Part shown: piece after piece, positions 1 through 10,533 of the stretch
How positions within the stretch are numbered: the stretch's first letter is position 1
How the letters are laid out: every line of letters starts with the position of its first letter
NCBI GenBank assembly: GCA_001687465.1
Contig: LVLI01001591.1
Coordinates: 1 to 27,530 of the forward strand
Reading direction: 5' to 3'
Origin: Halocafeteria seosinensis
Taxonomy: Eukaryota > Sar > Bigyra > Bicosoecida
Length of the DNA stretch: 27,530 bases
Translations under genes and position numbers: made by a program
Notes under the pieces: generated by a model
The model's database searches: none
Seen by the model: only the letters and a program-made list of their open reading frames with translations
What the model was told of the DNA's origin: nothing

Positions 1-83
1 GGCGCAGGCATGGCTCCTCCCCCGATGCCTCCTGAGCTTAACCAGTGCTGTGTTCCCCCACGGCGCATGTCAGCAAGGCTGCA

Positions 84-210
84 GGAACAGCGGGCCCGTC
101 GCTGCTTAACACGGGCGCTTACCGCTCCTCGTTAAGAGGATGTGGTCAACTTCCCGGCCGGTGGGCTATCTGTCACATTTGTGTGTGTGGCTGTGCACCT
201 CGAGTTAGAC
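84..210 (+). repeat. Dispersed repeat R, left-end fragment
   Basis: About 100 bp here closely match sequence near 3600-3670, near 4421-4478 and, more diverged, near 12038-12130. The shared core runs from a taagaggatg block through 'gccggtgggctatctgtcac' to a short GT run. Beyond about base 190 the copies diverge. No coding function is seen; it looks like one end of a non-autonomous mobile element. Confidence 0.7.
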
Positions 211-662
211 GAAGTTGTCCCACTGGGAAGCGTTGGCACCCACCGTACTTCAAATATATCCTTCATTTGCTTCTTGTGCCAACCTTGGCGAGACCCATTT
301 CTTCGGTGTTTGCTTGATGGAGCGCCCCTGCTTCTGAGCGCTGGGGCTGCGTTTCGACGCATCTCACAGCTACAACTGTGTTTAGAAACAAGGCATTGTG
401 TGAAGTCAGCCGGATTTTGAGGGGATGAAAAGAGAAATCAGATTCATGACATGTCGATTTGGTTGCCCAGCAGTTAGACGTGACGTGACGTGGAGTGTTG
501 AGCTCACATGATGGAGAGGACTCCAATTTCTTCGAAGGATATGGGTTTCGTAGTGTCTCCGTGAGTAGAGTGCCTTGAGAACGAGAGCGAGGGAAACTCA
601 TTCACCGGGTGCCCATGGGACATTGTCCTTGCTGTTGTCCTGGAAAAGAATACCTTGTTACC

Positions 663-948
663 ATGGACTCCTATGGCGTTACGGTTCTGGTTGGAGACAA
701 AGCTCCGCTGCCTCATCTGGTGGACTGTCATCTTCTTCCTCGTCGTCCAGCAGGGTGGGGTGTGGAAGGCGCTTCGAACCACTAAGGGGTTTGTACTGAG
801 TTGACGAGCTCTTTGTACTCTGTTTCTGGTTGCAGCTAAAGACGACTCTTCCGAGAGCGATATGTGGATGCTTGTTGTATCGAGAATTCGGGAGAGTTTC
901 GGCCATCGGTATCAGCAGAGCGTTTTGCAGATTCTACTCAGCCGTTAA
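663..948 (+). CDS. Possible two-exon small protein (about 69 aa), unrecognised
   Basis: This is a tentative model. Exon 1 would start at the ATG at 663 (context ttaccATGG) and end at 759 before a GTGTGG donor. Exon 2 would be 836-948, after a convincing pyrimidine-rich acceptor (tttctggttgcag). The phases agree and the product has about 69 residues. The second exon encodes a short acidic serine stretch (KDDSSESD) followed by an amphipathic helix-like segment ending SVLQILLSR and a stop. The acceptor is the strongest evidence; the donor is weak and other exon 1 choices exist. No family is recognised. The flanks to 1890 hold only short unconvincing ORFs. Confidence 0.25.
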
Positions 949-1890
949 AAGAGCCCCGCTAGGCTATCCACAGTATCGAAGACTTAAAGAGGTCTGCAAA
1001 AGTCAGGGAGTATGCAGCGAGTGCTGCGTGTGCTGTGGTCGCCGACCTGGGGAGGTGGGCTTTAAGACTAGCCCTTCCCCGGCGCGTTCGCCACCTTTGT
1101 CTGCTGCAAATAAATCATTCCCATGGTCTGTGGAGAAATGTAGCGTAATCTGGCCGTGCAGATGACATGGTAGAGAGAATTGCGAACCCGGTGACACCCC
1201 GAGCACACCTCCCTGCTGACCCAGAACTCATCTTGAGAACTCTATGGTTATGTACAGTGTTGCGAGTGGAAGAGGGAACAATCCACTATTACTGTAGAGT
1301 CTCCTACAAATGTAATGAATAATATATTTAGTTTGGATGATGTCTAAAGTAGAACTTTACTTGCACTGCGGCCACCACCCACGGCTTGCCGCAGTAGGGT
1401 CCGTCAAACCTAGTTCAGAATGCAGCCCAGCTCCCGCCGCGCAAAATCCGAGGGTAATACATGTATGTACACATCCCACTTGATGGAACAGTCCCAACGG
1501 TGGCATTCATCCAAAGAATAAGTGTGTTCTAGTCTTTGTTGGTCTCTGTGTGTACTTCATACACATGCAGGCACTCGCGGGTTTACATCCTCCACCAGGG
1601 GACACCAGAGAGTAGCAGCACACAATTGAACGTATACGACTCTACTTGAGGAAAGACTCGCCATAGTGCTATCTATGCCCGTATCGCTTTTTTTTCTGTA
1701 CTGCAGCATTCCTTTCAACAGTGTTGGCAGCTCTTATATGTACATGTATAACAGGGCCCGGCTACCGTATGCCATATCGTGAAATACTATAAACAATGCA
1801 CAACGTCAGTGTAGCTATTGCAATATACATGTAGTTGGAAGTCATCCTAGAGTCCATTCCTTTAAGTAGGAGGCAAAGAAATCGGCGGCA
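949..1890. other. Intergenic region, no gene seen
   Basis: Only short ORFs without coding character occur here. Three copies of the palindrome TACATGTA lie at 1458, 1741 and 1826. The last is about 60 bp past the stop codon of the acetyltransferase on the opposite strand. Confidence 0.5.
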
Positions 1891-1891
1891 C

Positions 1892-2776
1892 CTAGGAGGC
1901 CATACGCCCGAGGACGAAGATATCGCAAGTCTTTACGAAACCAAAGTTAGTATACAGTTGTTGACCCATCTCTGTCCCATGCAGAATCACCTGTTTGGCA
2001 CCGTGCTTCTTCATAGAGTCCTGAACAATCTTCTGCAGTACGATGGTGCCATATCCTTTCCGACGCTCATCCGGAAGTGTGGCCATCTCGAAGATGCAAG
2101 ATACATCTGGATCGACCATTAGGTACGAGCCAATTGCAACCAGCTTTTCATTTGCCCACACTAGGATGTGTTCGTAAACAGGTCCCTGAGACCCTGTGTT
2201 GGTATCTCCACGAACAATCGCTTCTGCCAGTTTCTGATACATCTCTTTGACGTCAGGCATTCCGTTTGCAACAAATTGGACTCTGGCAAACTCCTCAGCA
2301 TTCTCCTGAGTCAGGTAGCTGACAGTGACTCCCGTCCCTGGAGCAGTCCTCTTTGCCAAATCCTCCCCATCTTTGAGTTTTTCGGCTTGTGCGTCCGGGA
2401 GTACCATTCCGGCTATCGTAAAAGCCATCGGGAAGAGTTTGTGTCCATCGACCTCGATGTTTTCCAATACCTCTTTAGCATTCTTCGGGGTTGTATGAGG
2501 AAAGATCATAGCACCCCAGTTTATGGTACTATTTTTTGGAATCGCTTCTCTGATCTTTGCTTCCAATGATTGTGCGTCTGGAAAACGGATCATTGAAAAT
2601 GAGTTGAGGAAGGGGAAAGCTGCTTCGCACGCCGCAAAATTAAATTCCTTCTCCGATTGTTCCCATTTGGGCAGACCCAGGGCTTGAAGGAACATAGCAA
2701 AGCCTTTTTCCAAATCCTCATAATGCTTGTTCATTTGCTTGGCGTCCAAGACGCTGTTTTGAGCGGCTCCTGACAT
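1892..2776 (-). CDS. GNAT-family N-acetyltransferase
   Basis: Single-exon gene for about 294 residues. The C-terminal third is a GNAT (Gcn5-related) fold: a beta-strand region LVAIGSYLMV, then a strand ending in EMATLPDE, then the acetyl-CoA pyrophosphate-binding loop RRKGYGT near residues 238-244, a following helix (LQKIVQDSMKKHG), and a terminal YTNFGFVKT segment typical of the last strands of the fold. GNAT enzymes move an acetyl group from acetyl-CoA to an amine; the acceptor here cannot be read. The N-terminal half (from NKHYEDLEKGF) resembles no domain I can name. The start at 2776 (MSGAAQ) is preferred because the in-frame extension to 2857 is hydrophobic and contains a good splice acceptor (gtgcccgcag), so it is probably 5' UTR or intron. 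No cofactor residue is visibly lost. Confidence 0.8.
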   Translation of the reverse strand: MSGAAQNSVLDAKQMNKHYEDLEKGFAMFLQALGLPKWEQSEKEFNFAACEAAFPFLNSFSMIRFPDAQSLEAKIREAIPKNSTINWGAMIFPHTTPKNAKEVLENIEVDGHKLFPMAFTIAGMVLPDAQAEKLKDGEDLAKRTAPGTGVTVSYLTQENAEEFARVQFVANGMPDVKEMYQKLAEAIVRGDTNTGSQGPVYEHILVWANEKLVAIGSYLMVDPDVSCIFEMATLPDERRKGYGTIVLQKIVQDSMKKHGAKQVILHGTEMGQQLYTNFGFVKTCDIFVLGRMAS

Positions 2777-3589
2777 TTTTTGTTGGCGCTGAGCTGCGGG
2801 CACCCCAATGAAACAATAGAAACAGGGACATGTGCGCAACAAGAAGACTAGCAACATACCAATGTAAGGAGATTAACCTATTCAAGATTTATATGGCTGC
2901 GTTGTGTTGATCTTCAAAGCGTATGGTTTTCGTTGCTAACAAATCAGTTGATTTTCACCTAATGAGGACGCTACAGTCGGAATAGGATTCCGCATGCCCG
3001 GGGTGGTAGCCTACTGGACCACTGGTAGGGCTTGCTACGGGCACTGTGGCACATGTGAGCTTGATAAGAGCGCACCAACATGAACCGTCCATGTTAGTAC
3101 ATTTATCAGTGTTTATTTACATACTGATTCTATCTACCAATTGCTGCTGAGTGAACCTGTTTTCATCTGCGTTGTTGGTAAGATATGGGAAAGATTTTAG
3201 TGCGCAGGTCCGCTTGCGGCACTGGCTCTTTTCAGTTGTTCGAAATTCTAGAACAATGCATCTATAAGAAGCATGTATTATATCGTGTGTGGGGAAGCAA
3301 AGCCAATGTCAGACTATTGCGAACGGCGCCCTAGTGACACATCTTCTGCTCCAACGATTTGTTTGCATGAAAGCACTCTTGGGACTTGCAGAGTCTTTTG
3401 CGCGGGTTTTGATGAGTCGCTACTGAATCAGTGATGATGCAAAAGCATTCTTGTGTTCGACTATACGCGAAACCCGGTCCTTATGCTGCAGGGCTCTTTG
3501 TCAGGAAAGCTGCGCTGCTGCAACCGGTCCTGGCGTCGCTGTGGCAGGCTCAGGGCCTTCTCCTCCCAGACTGAGCCTTGCCGGTAACC
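2777..3589. other. Intergenic region, no gene seen
   Basis: No ORF with coding character or recognisable RNA gene is found on either strand. It should hold the promoter of the leftward acetyltransferase gene, but no clear core element stands out. Confidence 0.5.
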
Positions 3590-3672
3590 CTGGCATACGG
3601 GCGCATACCGCTCCTCATTAAGAGGATGCGGTCAACTCCCCGGCCGGTGGGCTATCTGTCACTATCTGTCAC

Positions 3673-3709
<37 letters not shown>

Positions 3710-3895
3710 GAATGCACCGAGCTCCCGCCGGGGAACAAGGGAGATGCGGAACTTCCACAAGCGATGACGGCCAAACTGTCGGTCACGTTGATGCGCCACA
3801 ACGTGAAGATGTTGGACCGGTTCCGGGTAGTCACACGGCGTAGCGTAATCTGTAGCAGACACGTCTTCCGTTAGCAGCAATACCAATACACACAC
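3590..3895 (+). repeat. Dispersed repeat R, longest copy
   Basis: This is the fullest copy of the repeat in the window. The left part (3590-3670) matches 84-180 and 4421-4478. A TA/GT microsatellite follows. The right part (3710-3895) matches, in reverse complement, 17137-17310 and 23385-23490: shared blocks include the aacgtgaagatgttgg region, the cttccggtagg-like block and a terminal run of alternating AC. No conserved reading frame links the copies, so it is called a non-coding dispersed element. Confidence 0.75.
3671..3709. repeat. TA/GT microsatellite
   Basis: About six AT dinucleotides run straight into about thirteen GT dinucleotides, inside the longest copy of repeat R. Other copies have only a short gtgtgtg run at the same place, so the tract has expanded in this copy. 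Confidence 0.95.
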
Positions 3896-3979
3896 ACTTT
3901 AGATTCCAAAAGCTTAGTCTAATGCACATTGCGATTCGTGCCTGTCTCAGAATGGTTGGCGTGGCCACATAGGTAGTAA

Positions 3980-4246
3980 TCATTCTTCAGGTTCTTTGTT
4001 GGCCTCCTTGTTCCCCAGCGGGAGCCCGGTGCTTTCCTGGCAATTCTCTTGAGGAACTTGATTGCGTCTTCCCCGCAGCCGCCTGTCGCCTCCCTGGTTT
4101 CTCCCCAACATCGTGGTATAAAAGGCGTCGCATTCACAACACAAGTTTTGTTCGAGGTGCCCATTGGTGCTTCTTGAACCCTGATATCCCATCCATTTGA
4201 CTACCGGGTATGCTTTCCGTAAAACCTCTAGTAAGGCGTTTCTCAT
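3980..4246 (-). pseudogene. Chromodomain remnant, copy 1 (transposon-derived?)
   Basis: The reverse-strand translation contains YPVVKWMGYQGSRST followed by HLEQNL and then AFYTTML. This matches the chromodomain core (hydrophobic-VKW-GY, a short acidic or serine linker, then TWEP..L). The WEP is missing or scrambled here, and the N-terminal strand of the domain is not evident. A second diverged copy lies at 25801-26079, and the similarity continues past the domain into AFYT-ML, so both derive from one longer ancestor. Chromodomains at the end of an integrase mark chromovirus-type Ty3/gypsy retrotransposons, a likely source, but no integrase or reverse transcriptase was found next to it. Function is presumed lost. 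Confidence 0.55.
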
Positions 4247-4420
4247 TGTTGCATGGTCGAAACGATCCCAAAGTATACATATACCTAAACTTCATATACA
4301 TACCGATAATACATTAATGTCACTCATACGTCCTACTGAGTAAGATATAGTGTGCTAATTAGACAATCCCACAGTCTTTGTGACTTTTGAGCTTGCGGCA
4401 AATTTAACTTGGGCCGTCGA

Positions 4421-4478
4421 TAAGAGGATGCGGTCAACTTCCGGGCCGGTGGGCTATCTGTCACATTTGTGTGTGTGC
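4421..4478 (+). repeat. Dispersed repeat R, short fragment
   Basis: About 58 bp run from the taagaggatg block through the gccggtgggctatctgtcac block to a gtgtgtg run, nearly identical to 131-187 and 3617-3675. It sits about 70 bp upstream of the first surviving exon of the alpha/beta hydrolase remnant and may mark the insertion that cut that gene. Confidence 0.75.
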
Positions 4479-4550
4479 CGTCGATACATGTATCACAAAA
4501 AAACGGGCGAAAATTGGGTAGCTCCCACCCTTCGTCTTACACGATTGCAG

Positions 4551-5086
4551 ATCACGTTCAAGACATTATTACTCTTGTCGATAAATTAGGAATTATAGCA
4601 AGCAAGGTGTAAGGTGGCTGCAAAGGTTTCTTCCCCAGTCGTTCCAGAAGCCAAAGAAGCTTTTACAGTACCTCTGTTATACACTTTCAACCACCAATTG
4701 ATACACTGTACTGAGAAGGAAATCCTAGAACGATTTAAGAAGTTTTCAGGTTCTACTTCTACGATTACCCGGACTGCATCAAGCTTTTGGATGGAGTCAG
4801 AATAGATCCTCAGACGTTGAGCTGGAGTCTCATGAATAAGGTTATCTTCATTGACCTGACTGAAGAGGCGAAAAGCGTGACCGCTCCTGTAGTCATCGTG
4901 TCCGGGGTTCAAGATTTCGTCTGTTCCCATATATCGAACCAGGAAATGCACCTGACATTCCCAAATTCTTACTGGGTCGTCGTAGACAGGAGTGGCCACG
5001 TGCCGTGGGTTGGGCAACCTCAATTCGTTTGGAAGTATTTTCAGCGGGCACTACAGAACTCAGGATTTTGCTCTACCAAGGTGTGA
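4551..5086 (+). pseudogene. Alpha/beta-hydrolase gene remnant (C-terminal part)
   Basis: A 56-nt exon (4551-4606) sits between a tgcag acceptor and a gtgtaagg donor and encodes HVQDIITLVDKLGI. This looks like the helix just before the nucleophile elbow of alpha/beta hydrolases. The part from about 4750 to the stop at 5086 encodes the C-terminal part of the fold: TAPVVIVSGVQD, where the Asp codon at 4913 is the likely acid, and VVVDRSGHVPW, where the His codon at 4997 is the likely catalytic histidine, followed by the usual Q-P-x-F helix. Between them (4607-4750) the frame shifts, and no G-x-S-x-G nucleophile motif is visible. The 5' half is missing and replaced by repeats. It is probably a pseudogene; the alternative is a gene with very short exons I failed to assemble. 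The 145-aa antisense ORF over it is a shadow. Confidence 0.55.
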
Positions 5087-5747
5087 GTACTTCATGAGTA
5101 CTTCGAAACTCAAACGTTTATTTATGCGTTAATTACATGGCGGCAATCGATAGGCGGCTTTCGATACTCATGAATGATATAAATGAATGGAACACAAACC
5201 CATGAAAATGTACATTCTCACCATTTGTTCCGATTTCCCTGCCTAATTTCGTACAATGGATGTAGTGTGGTCGGAATCTGGACTGGCCCTGCGGTGCATC
5301 GAAGACGAACGAGAACCGATATGCAGAAATTTGGCTTCAATATACCTCAAAATAATTACTGGTGCTTCTGGTGCCTGTGATTGATACTTCCTGTTGCTGC
5401 TGGTTGTCGTGGGTTGTGCTGAGAAATTCCAAGTACAATCTTGATCCATGTTGATCACCAGCTACTTCAAATTCTCTTTGTGGATAAGGAAAGCTCATCG
5501 CCTGAGTCATAGATCACACGGTTCAATAGACTCCCTTTGCAACGCCCAAGATGTCATTCCACTTCGCCTTTCAACTCCCTTGGGAGTCCAAGTTGGGACT
5601 CAAGCTGGAAGGATCTGTGAATCTGACTGTGAACGAGTGGAGCGTCGCGGGACACGAAACTTCTCACAAACACTTTGCATGTCGAGTTGTTGCAACACAC
5701 GCTATGCACAGCAAATCGAAACTATTGGTCTTGGATTTTGCTGCAGA
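5087..5747. other. Spacer and probable 5' leader of the 2H phosphoesterase gene
   Basis: An in-frame open stretch from 5448 precedes the chosen start of the next gene, and a second out-of-frame ATG ORF begins at 5551. Neither shows family similarity. They are more likely leader sequence or chance ORFs than extra exons. Confidence 0.35.
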
Positions 5748-6422
5748 ATGGATCAGTCTGGGTCTCGATCCCGTGGCGAAAAGCCAAGAAAATTAGATAC
5801 AAGTGGGAATTTTCTGTGCTTTCGAGGGTTTACGGTGGTCGCTTCGGCTGTGGAGTGGCATCCAGAGAATCCAGATGCTCCAGTTGACGGCCAAGGAGTA
5901 TGGCAGCTACTAACAAATGTTCCAGATCTGGACAAATACTATTCACCTTTGCCATCATCCAGTTACCACGTGACGGGGTTTGGCATATTCACCGAGACGC
6001 GTGTTCGTGAGCCTGGTTTCCTGGAGGCACAACTCCCACTTCTAAGGGAACTTCGGAAGGCTGTGGCCGAATTGGATATCCGGTCTGAGCTGCGTATCAA
6101 GAGGGTCATTGTCCATAGCGTTATTCTGCTGGAAGGAACAATAAAAGAAGAGCATAGGCTACGACTCTGCGAAATCGCCGATCGCTTTCCAGCCCTGCGC
6201 TTACAGGTTCAACGCCCAGGGACATTCCATGTCACATTGGCTTACCAGTACAACGTTGGTATCGCGGAAGAAAAACGCCACTTAATAAAGGATGCTTTGA
6301 AAACTCTTGTTGGTACGAGGGTATCCCTTTCTCCGTTCCAACTCTGCTACTTCAACAGCATGACATCATTCATCCCATGGAATGGAGAAACGAATCCTTT
6401 TGATGATGACGCCACTACGTAG
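5748..6422 (+). CDS. 2H phosphoesterase superfamily protein (DUF1868-like)
   Basis: Predicted product of 224 residues. Two H-x-T motifs define the 2H phosphoesterase fold: SSYHVTGF (His74, Thr76) and FHVTLAYQY (His161, Thr163), about 87 residues apart as expected. Residues 14-40 (KLDTSGNFLCF then TVVASAVEW) resemble the opening of the DUF1868 branch, whose members have a G-x-F..PG-T-V start and a LP-x-S-Y-H-x-T first motif. 2H enzymes act on 2',3'-cyclic phosphates or 2'-5' linkages of RNA and nucleotides; the substrate here is unknown. The start at 5748 gives a normal family length, while the upstream in-frame extension to 5448 looks non-coding. There is no signal peptide, so a cytosolic or nuclear location is likely. 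The gene converges on gene A of the membrane-protein array, leaving 199 bp between stops. Confidence 0.75.
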   Translation: MDQSGSRSRGEKPRKLDTSGNFLCFRGFTVVASAVEWHPENPDAPVDGQGVWQLLTNVPDLDKYYSPLPSSSYHVTGFGIFTETRVREPGFLEAQLPLLRELRKAVAELDIRSELRIKRVIVHSVILLEGTIKEEHRLRLCEIADRFPALRLQVQRPGTFHVTLAYQYNVGIAEEKRHLIKDALKTLVGTRVSLSPFQLCYFNSMTSFIPWNGETNPFDDDATT

Positions 6423-6621
6423 CATGACTTATGTTTTATTATTGAAAAGAGCGTAGATACTTTGTCCACGGGAAACTGGAACTCTAGCTGTCTGCATCCA
6501 TCGGCACGTGCAGTTCTGGTACGTGAGGAGGGTGTGAAAGCTTCTTGACGTAAGTATCTTTGGGACAGCAGCACAGCTAGCAGTTGTTGCACTTCTATAG
6601 GAAACTGACCGTGCGTGTTCC

Positions 6622-8279
6622 CTAACTGCGGAAGCCTCTTCGTTTCGCCACCTTTCCTGCGGAAGTGAGGAAGTCCAATAGATCCCAAAAAGCAAGACTC
6701 CACCCGCCGACTTGGAGTAACGTCTTCCCTGTTTCTGCCACACCAGCAAAGGTTGGTGCTTTTCCTAGATCGCTGAACGAAGTATTCGAAAACAGAGCTG
6801 TGATCAACTCCCAGTCCCCAACAATGTGAACTACGAACTGGAAGAGGACCAGAATAGCACCTGCTATGTTCAGGAATTCATGCAGAGACAATGGCCTATC
6901 TCTTTTATATGCGAAGAGTTTACGAGTGCATCTTCTTAAGGGCGTCAGGAACAGATTAAGAAGGGCCATTATCCAATCCTCGATGCGTCTGTTCATCTTA
7001 ACGAAAATCCAACAGCATAACCTTTCCCTATACGTCATCCACTGGTTATAGAGGTGAAGAAATAGAGCAATCACCGCAAAAATCCCTAGCGCCAAAGAAC
7101 TGCATTCGAAAACAGGGGCGCACGGTGGACGAAAGAGCAGTTCCCAGGAATACATATATGTACGTACAGAGGAAACGATGACTGAAACAATGTCAGCTTG
7201 CCGCACTCGTTGACCTTTGCCAGCGTGACGAAAGGAATGTACCATATGTTGGACGAGAACAACCTGGAGAAGCGAACTTCGCTGGGAATTTTTGTTACGT
7301 TTTGCCGCCAGTCACCCATACTCCATCGGTCTTGGCAAATGACTCCAAGAATATATTGTTCCACCTTTCCATTGATAACAGCTACAACGAAGCACAGGAC
7401 AACCATGATAATTAGGGCGACTGCTGGCCCAAATGTCGCTGTCTTCGCCTTCACCCATGCTGTAAGGCCACATTTATCCTTTTCTGTGAGAGAGAGCACA
7501 TCTGCGGGGGCTGGTGTGACAAAGCAATCGCCCACGCTTATGTCTGAGAGATTCCGTGATAATCCGTATGGCGCTGTATCTCTTTGGCGAAAATTCATAT
7601 ACGTAACGAGGAACTCTGGATTGTTGTAATAGCTGCAGCGGATATTCATTTGCAGCTTGATCGAGCGATTGGGGGTAGACATGCACTAACAAACTTACTC
7701 AGTAGCATCATATCCCGCGACACCACATTTTCCGAAAGACGAAGCATCTCGCATCGACGACCCAAGGGCTGTCTTGAAATTTGGGGCCGAGGAACAAACG
7801 ACCGTATTCAATCGAACTAGATTCTTGAAGTACAGATTTGAAGACACATGGTCAGGGAAACTCGTGAATCCACCTACGGCCGAATAGACGAAACATTCAC
7901 CTTTGATAGCTTCAGACACCTGCAGGATTGCTCCTAGAATCGAGATGGCCACCAATAGCGTACGAAATATGATCAGAAATAGGGCCATTCGGGGGCGCCC
8001 CTTAAGTTTGTTGTAGAACCGATTAGTCAGGAAGGCTAATGCCCGGCGAAGTGAAGAAGCGGGTTCAATGTACTCCTCATCTCCTAGTGGGTTTTCCTCC
8101 TTTTTTGCATCAATGGGAGCTACCCCACCCTCCTCTAGTAGTATTCCCTCTTCCTTGCTGTGCTGGGGAAGTGTAACTTCGACCACTAAAGCAGGAGTCT
8201 TCGGTATTGGATACGCCGAAGCCGAGAATGATGCCTTGCTTTTGTATACGCTCTGCGAAGCCATGCCATTACTCTTCAT
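6622..8279 (-). CDS. Four-TM membrane protein A of tandem family (unrecognised)
   Basis: Exons 8279-7699, 7632-7168 and 7099-6622 join to 507 codons plus stop. Donors are gtaagt and gtacgt, acceptors ctgcag and atgcag, both introns in phase 2. Order: charged N-terminal region (1-90) with no signal peptide; TM1 about 98-120; a 140-residue loop with cysteines at about 129, 162, 185, 230 and 248 and a sequon NLS near 222; TM2 about 262-281; a second loop; TM3 about 350-366; a basic and cysteine-containing stretch; TM4 about 424-442; then the C-terminal motif FAGVAETGKTLLQVGGW. The sequon suggests that the TM1-TM2 loop is luminal or extracellular, so the N-terminus would be cytosolic. No known family is recognised; channel, receptor or adhesion roles are all open. 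Transcribed away from B and C, which are upstream on the same strand. Confidence 0.8.
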
Positions 8280-8938
8280 TGTATACGGTCCTGAAAGTGG
8301 GTGCTATCTAATGCAAGGACTTTAAGCACTAAAAAGACTGAAAACGGGCAATTTGTATATCAGTCGAATGCGGGATTTTCTGCGATTGCGTTCACACTAC
8401 ACTGAACCAACTGCTGTCTTTATTGTGATATGAGTGTACTCCCCATGTATTAACAGGATGATTAACAATACTGTCAGTTGAACTCGACCCTATGGCACTT
8501 CTGTATGCCCATGAGAAGGGGGAAATCCCGTCCCCGTAGAACGCTTCTAGAAGGACGAGAAATCCCTCAAGGCTGCCGCAGAAGTGTGACAGCATCGTTT
8601 AGGAACTGTTAGCTGAGACCATTTCTATCACTGTTGTGCTTTATTCGACTTTGGAAACGCACTGGAAGAAGTGGCACCATGGCCTAAGGCGCATTCCCGA
8701 ATTTTCCGCAGCACCTCAAAATCGAAGTCTTCGATTCGAAGATAGCCGCATTCAACTTAATGTACATATATATTATTTACGGTATACGAGTGACGAAGAA
8801 AAGAACTTGCCAATTTTTTAAAAGATCCTCGACGATATAGAGTTGTCTTGAAGTCCAGCAATATCACCCGCGCGGATACTGAGGTTAAGGGCTTTCGTCA
8901 GCACCACTCTCGACTTAGCGAATATAGAAACGACTGGA
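8280..8938. other. Spacer between genes A and B, no gene seen
   Basis: It should contain the promoter of gene A and the 3' end of gene B. No convincing ORF on either strand and no clear core promoter motif. Confidence 0.5.
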
Positions 8939-10533
8939 CTACTTGGCCTCTTTCTTCTTCACCTTTCCGGCCGACACCAAGAAGTCTAGCAAGTCCCATG
9001 CAGCCAAGCCCCAGCCGCCGATTTGGAGCAAGGTCTTTCCTGTTTCGGCGACTCCAGCGAAAGTAGGAGCTCTTCCTAGCTCGTCCACGGATGTATTTGA
9101 GATTATCCCAGTAATCAGCCTCCAGTTTCCAATAATATGGACTACCAACTGGAATATTACCAGTAGAGCACCGAAACGCGTTATCAAACCTTCGACGGAG
9201 CATCGACCTTTCCTGGAGCCAAACCGACGGTTCATTTTGGAGTGCATCTCGGTACAGCAAGCGTTCATGAAGTTACAAATCTGCCGTTTAAACAAGAATA
9301 TCATTGCAATTACGGCAAAAATACCTAGCGCTAGAGATCTGCACCAAAACATCAAGCAATCCCTCTGAAGTTGACGCATCGATATTCTGGATACTTACAT
9401 AGGGAAGGAAGATTGAAATTGAGAAAGTTTGCTGCATTCATCCACTTTGCTGAATGTGACGAAAGGAATGTACCAAATGTTTGAGGAGAGCAATCTTGAA
9501 AACCTGATCGTTTTAGGAATCTTGGTGACATTTTCGCGCCAAGTTCCGAGGTAGCTCATATGTCGAGACCACTTGTCTGTTCCGATAATACGAAAAATAT
9601 CGCGTTCATTCTTCCAATTAAAACCAGCCACTAGAAAGCAAAGCACAATCATAATAACCAAAGAGCTTGTTGGTCCAAAAGTAGCTTCCTTTGCTTTTAC
9701 CCATGCAGTCAGACCGCAGCTATCCTTGTCGGTTAGCGCCAGAACATCCGCTCCAGTTTCAGTTGCATTCCCAAGGCATCGAGTCCTTGTAATGTTGTTT
9801 ATACTGATGTCTTCCGGGAGATCATATGGACTTGTGTCTCTCTGGCGGAAATTCATGTATGTAACCAAATACTCAGAATCGCCATAGAATCTGCACTAGA
9901 GAATACAGTGGATAGCTATGGAAGCCTTCAGCGCTGCTCCAGGCATTACACTTACGAGGTGGCATCGTATCCTGCAACGCCGCACTTCGCAAAAGTAAAA
10001 GAATCGCTCATTGAAGACTCGAGCGCGCTACTAAATTTGGCTGTTGAAGAACACACGACGGTGTTCAAGCGGATGAGATTTTGAAAGTAAAGCCCGGGAG
10101 ACACGTCGTTGGGGAAATTCGTAAAACCACCGACCTCCGAGTAGACGAAACATTCCCCCTGCATGGCTTCTGATACCTGAAGAATAGCTCCCAATATGGA
10201 AGCTAGCACAAGCAACGTTCGTAGAGTAATCTGGATCCAGGCAGCCAGAAAATTTCCTTTTAACTGGTTGTAGAACGGATTGGTGAGTAGCGCCAAAATG
10301 CGCCGGAATGAGGACTGCGGCTCGGTGTATTGGTCATCCATTTTCATACCTGGGCCCAGATCCTGTTCTCCTGGTTCACCACCTTCTTCTAACAGATCTC
10401 CTTTTTCATCAGTGCGCTTTGGGGGCACCATTTCCAAACCTGATGCTTTGTTGCTGAATTCGTTGTCCGCCGCTTGAGCTCCGTTGTCCATTGGCTTGGC
10501 ATCACCGGAGGTGTTTCTAGATGTTTGCTTCAT
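8939..10533 (-). CDS. Four-TM membrane protein B of tandem family (unrecognised)
   Basis: Exons 10533-9956, 9890-9399 and 9338-8939 give 489 codons plus stop. Both introns fall at the same positions and in the same phase (2) as in A and C, with gtaag donors and gtgcag acceptors. It is closely similar to A from the segment before TM1 (SSFRR) onward: YDATSFY at the first junction, CGLTAWVKAK before TM2, SNIWYIPFVTF after it, SLALGIFAVIA for TM3 and FAGVAETGKTLLQIGGW near the end. The first loop has NIT and NAT sequons flanking a cysteine. The start at 10533 gives an N-terminal region as long as in A and C, but the frame stays open upstream to 10800 with a plausibly coding K/Q/P-rich stretch, so the protein may be up to 89 residues longer or have another 5' exon. 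Function unknown. Confidence 0.8.

Noticed and set aside
830-1165. 111-aa plus-strand ORF rich in cysteine near its end
   Set aside because: It crosses the likely acceptor at 834 in a different frame from the coding-like exon and shows no domain; the Cys cluster is short and irregular.
3578-3895. ORFs on both strands over the GT microsatellite
   Set aside because: They exist because dinucleotide repeats stay open in several frames; the frame is not preserved in the other copies of the repeat.
4586-5023. 145-aa minus-strand ORF
   Set aside because: It is antisense to the alpha/beta-hydrolase C-terminus, whose plus-strand translation shows the Asp and His motifs of the fold; the minus frame shows no domain.
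5448-5747. N-terminal extension of the 2H phosphoesterase ORF
   Set aside because: The 100 extra residues lack low-complexity, signal or domain features and would make the protein much longer than the family; a different frame is also open there.
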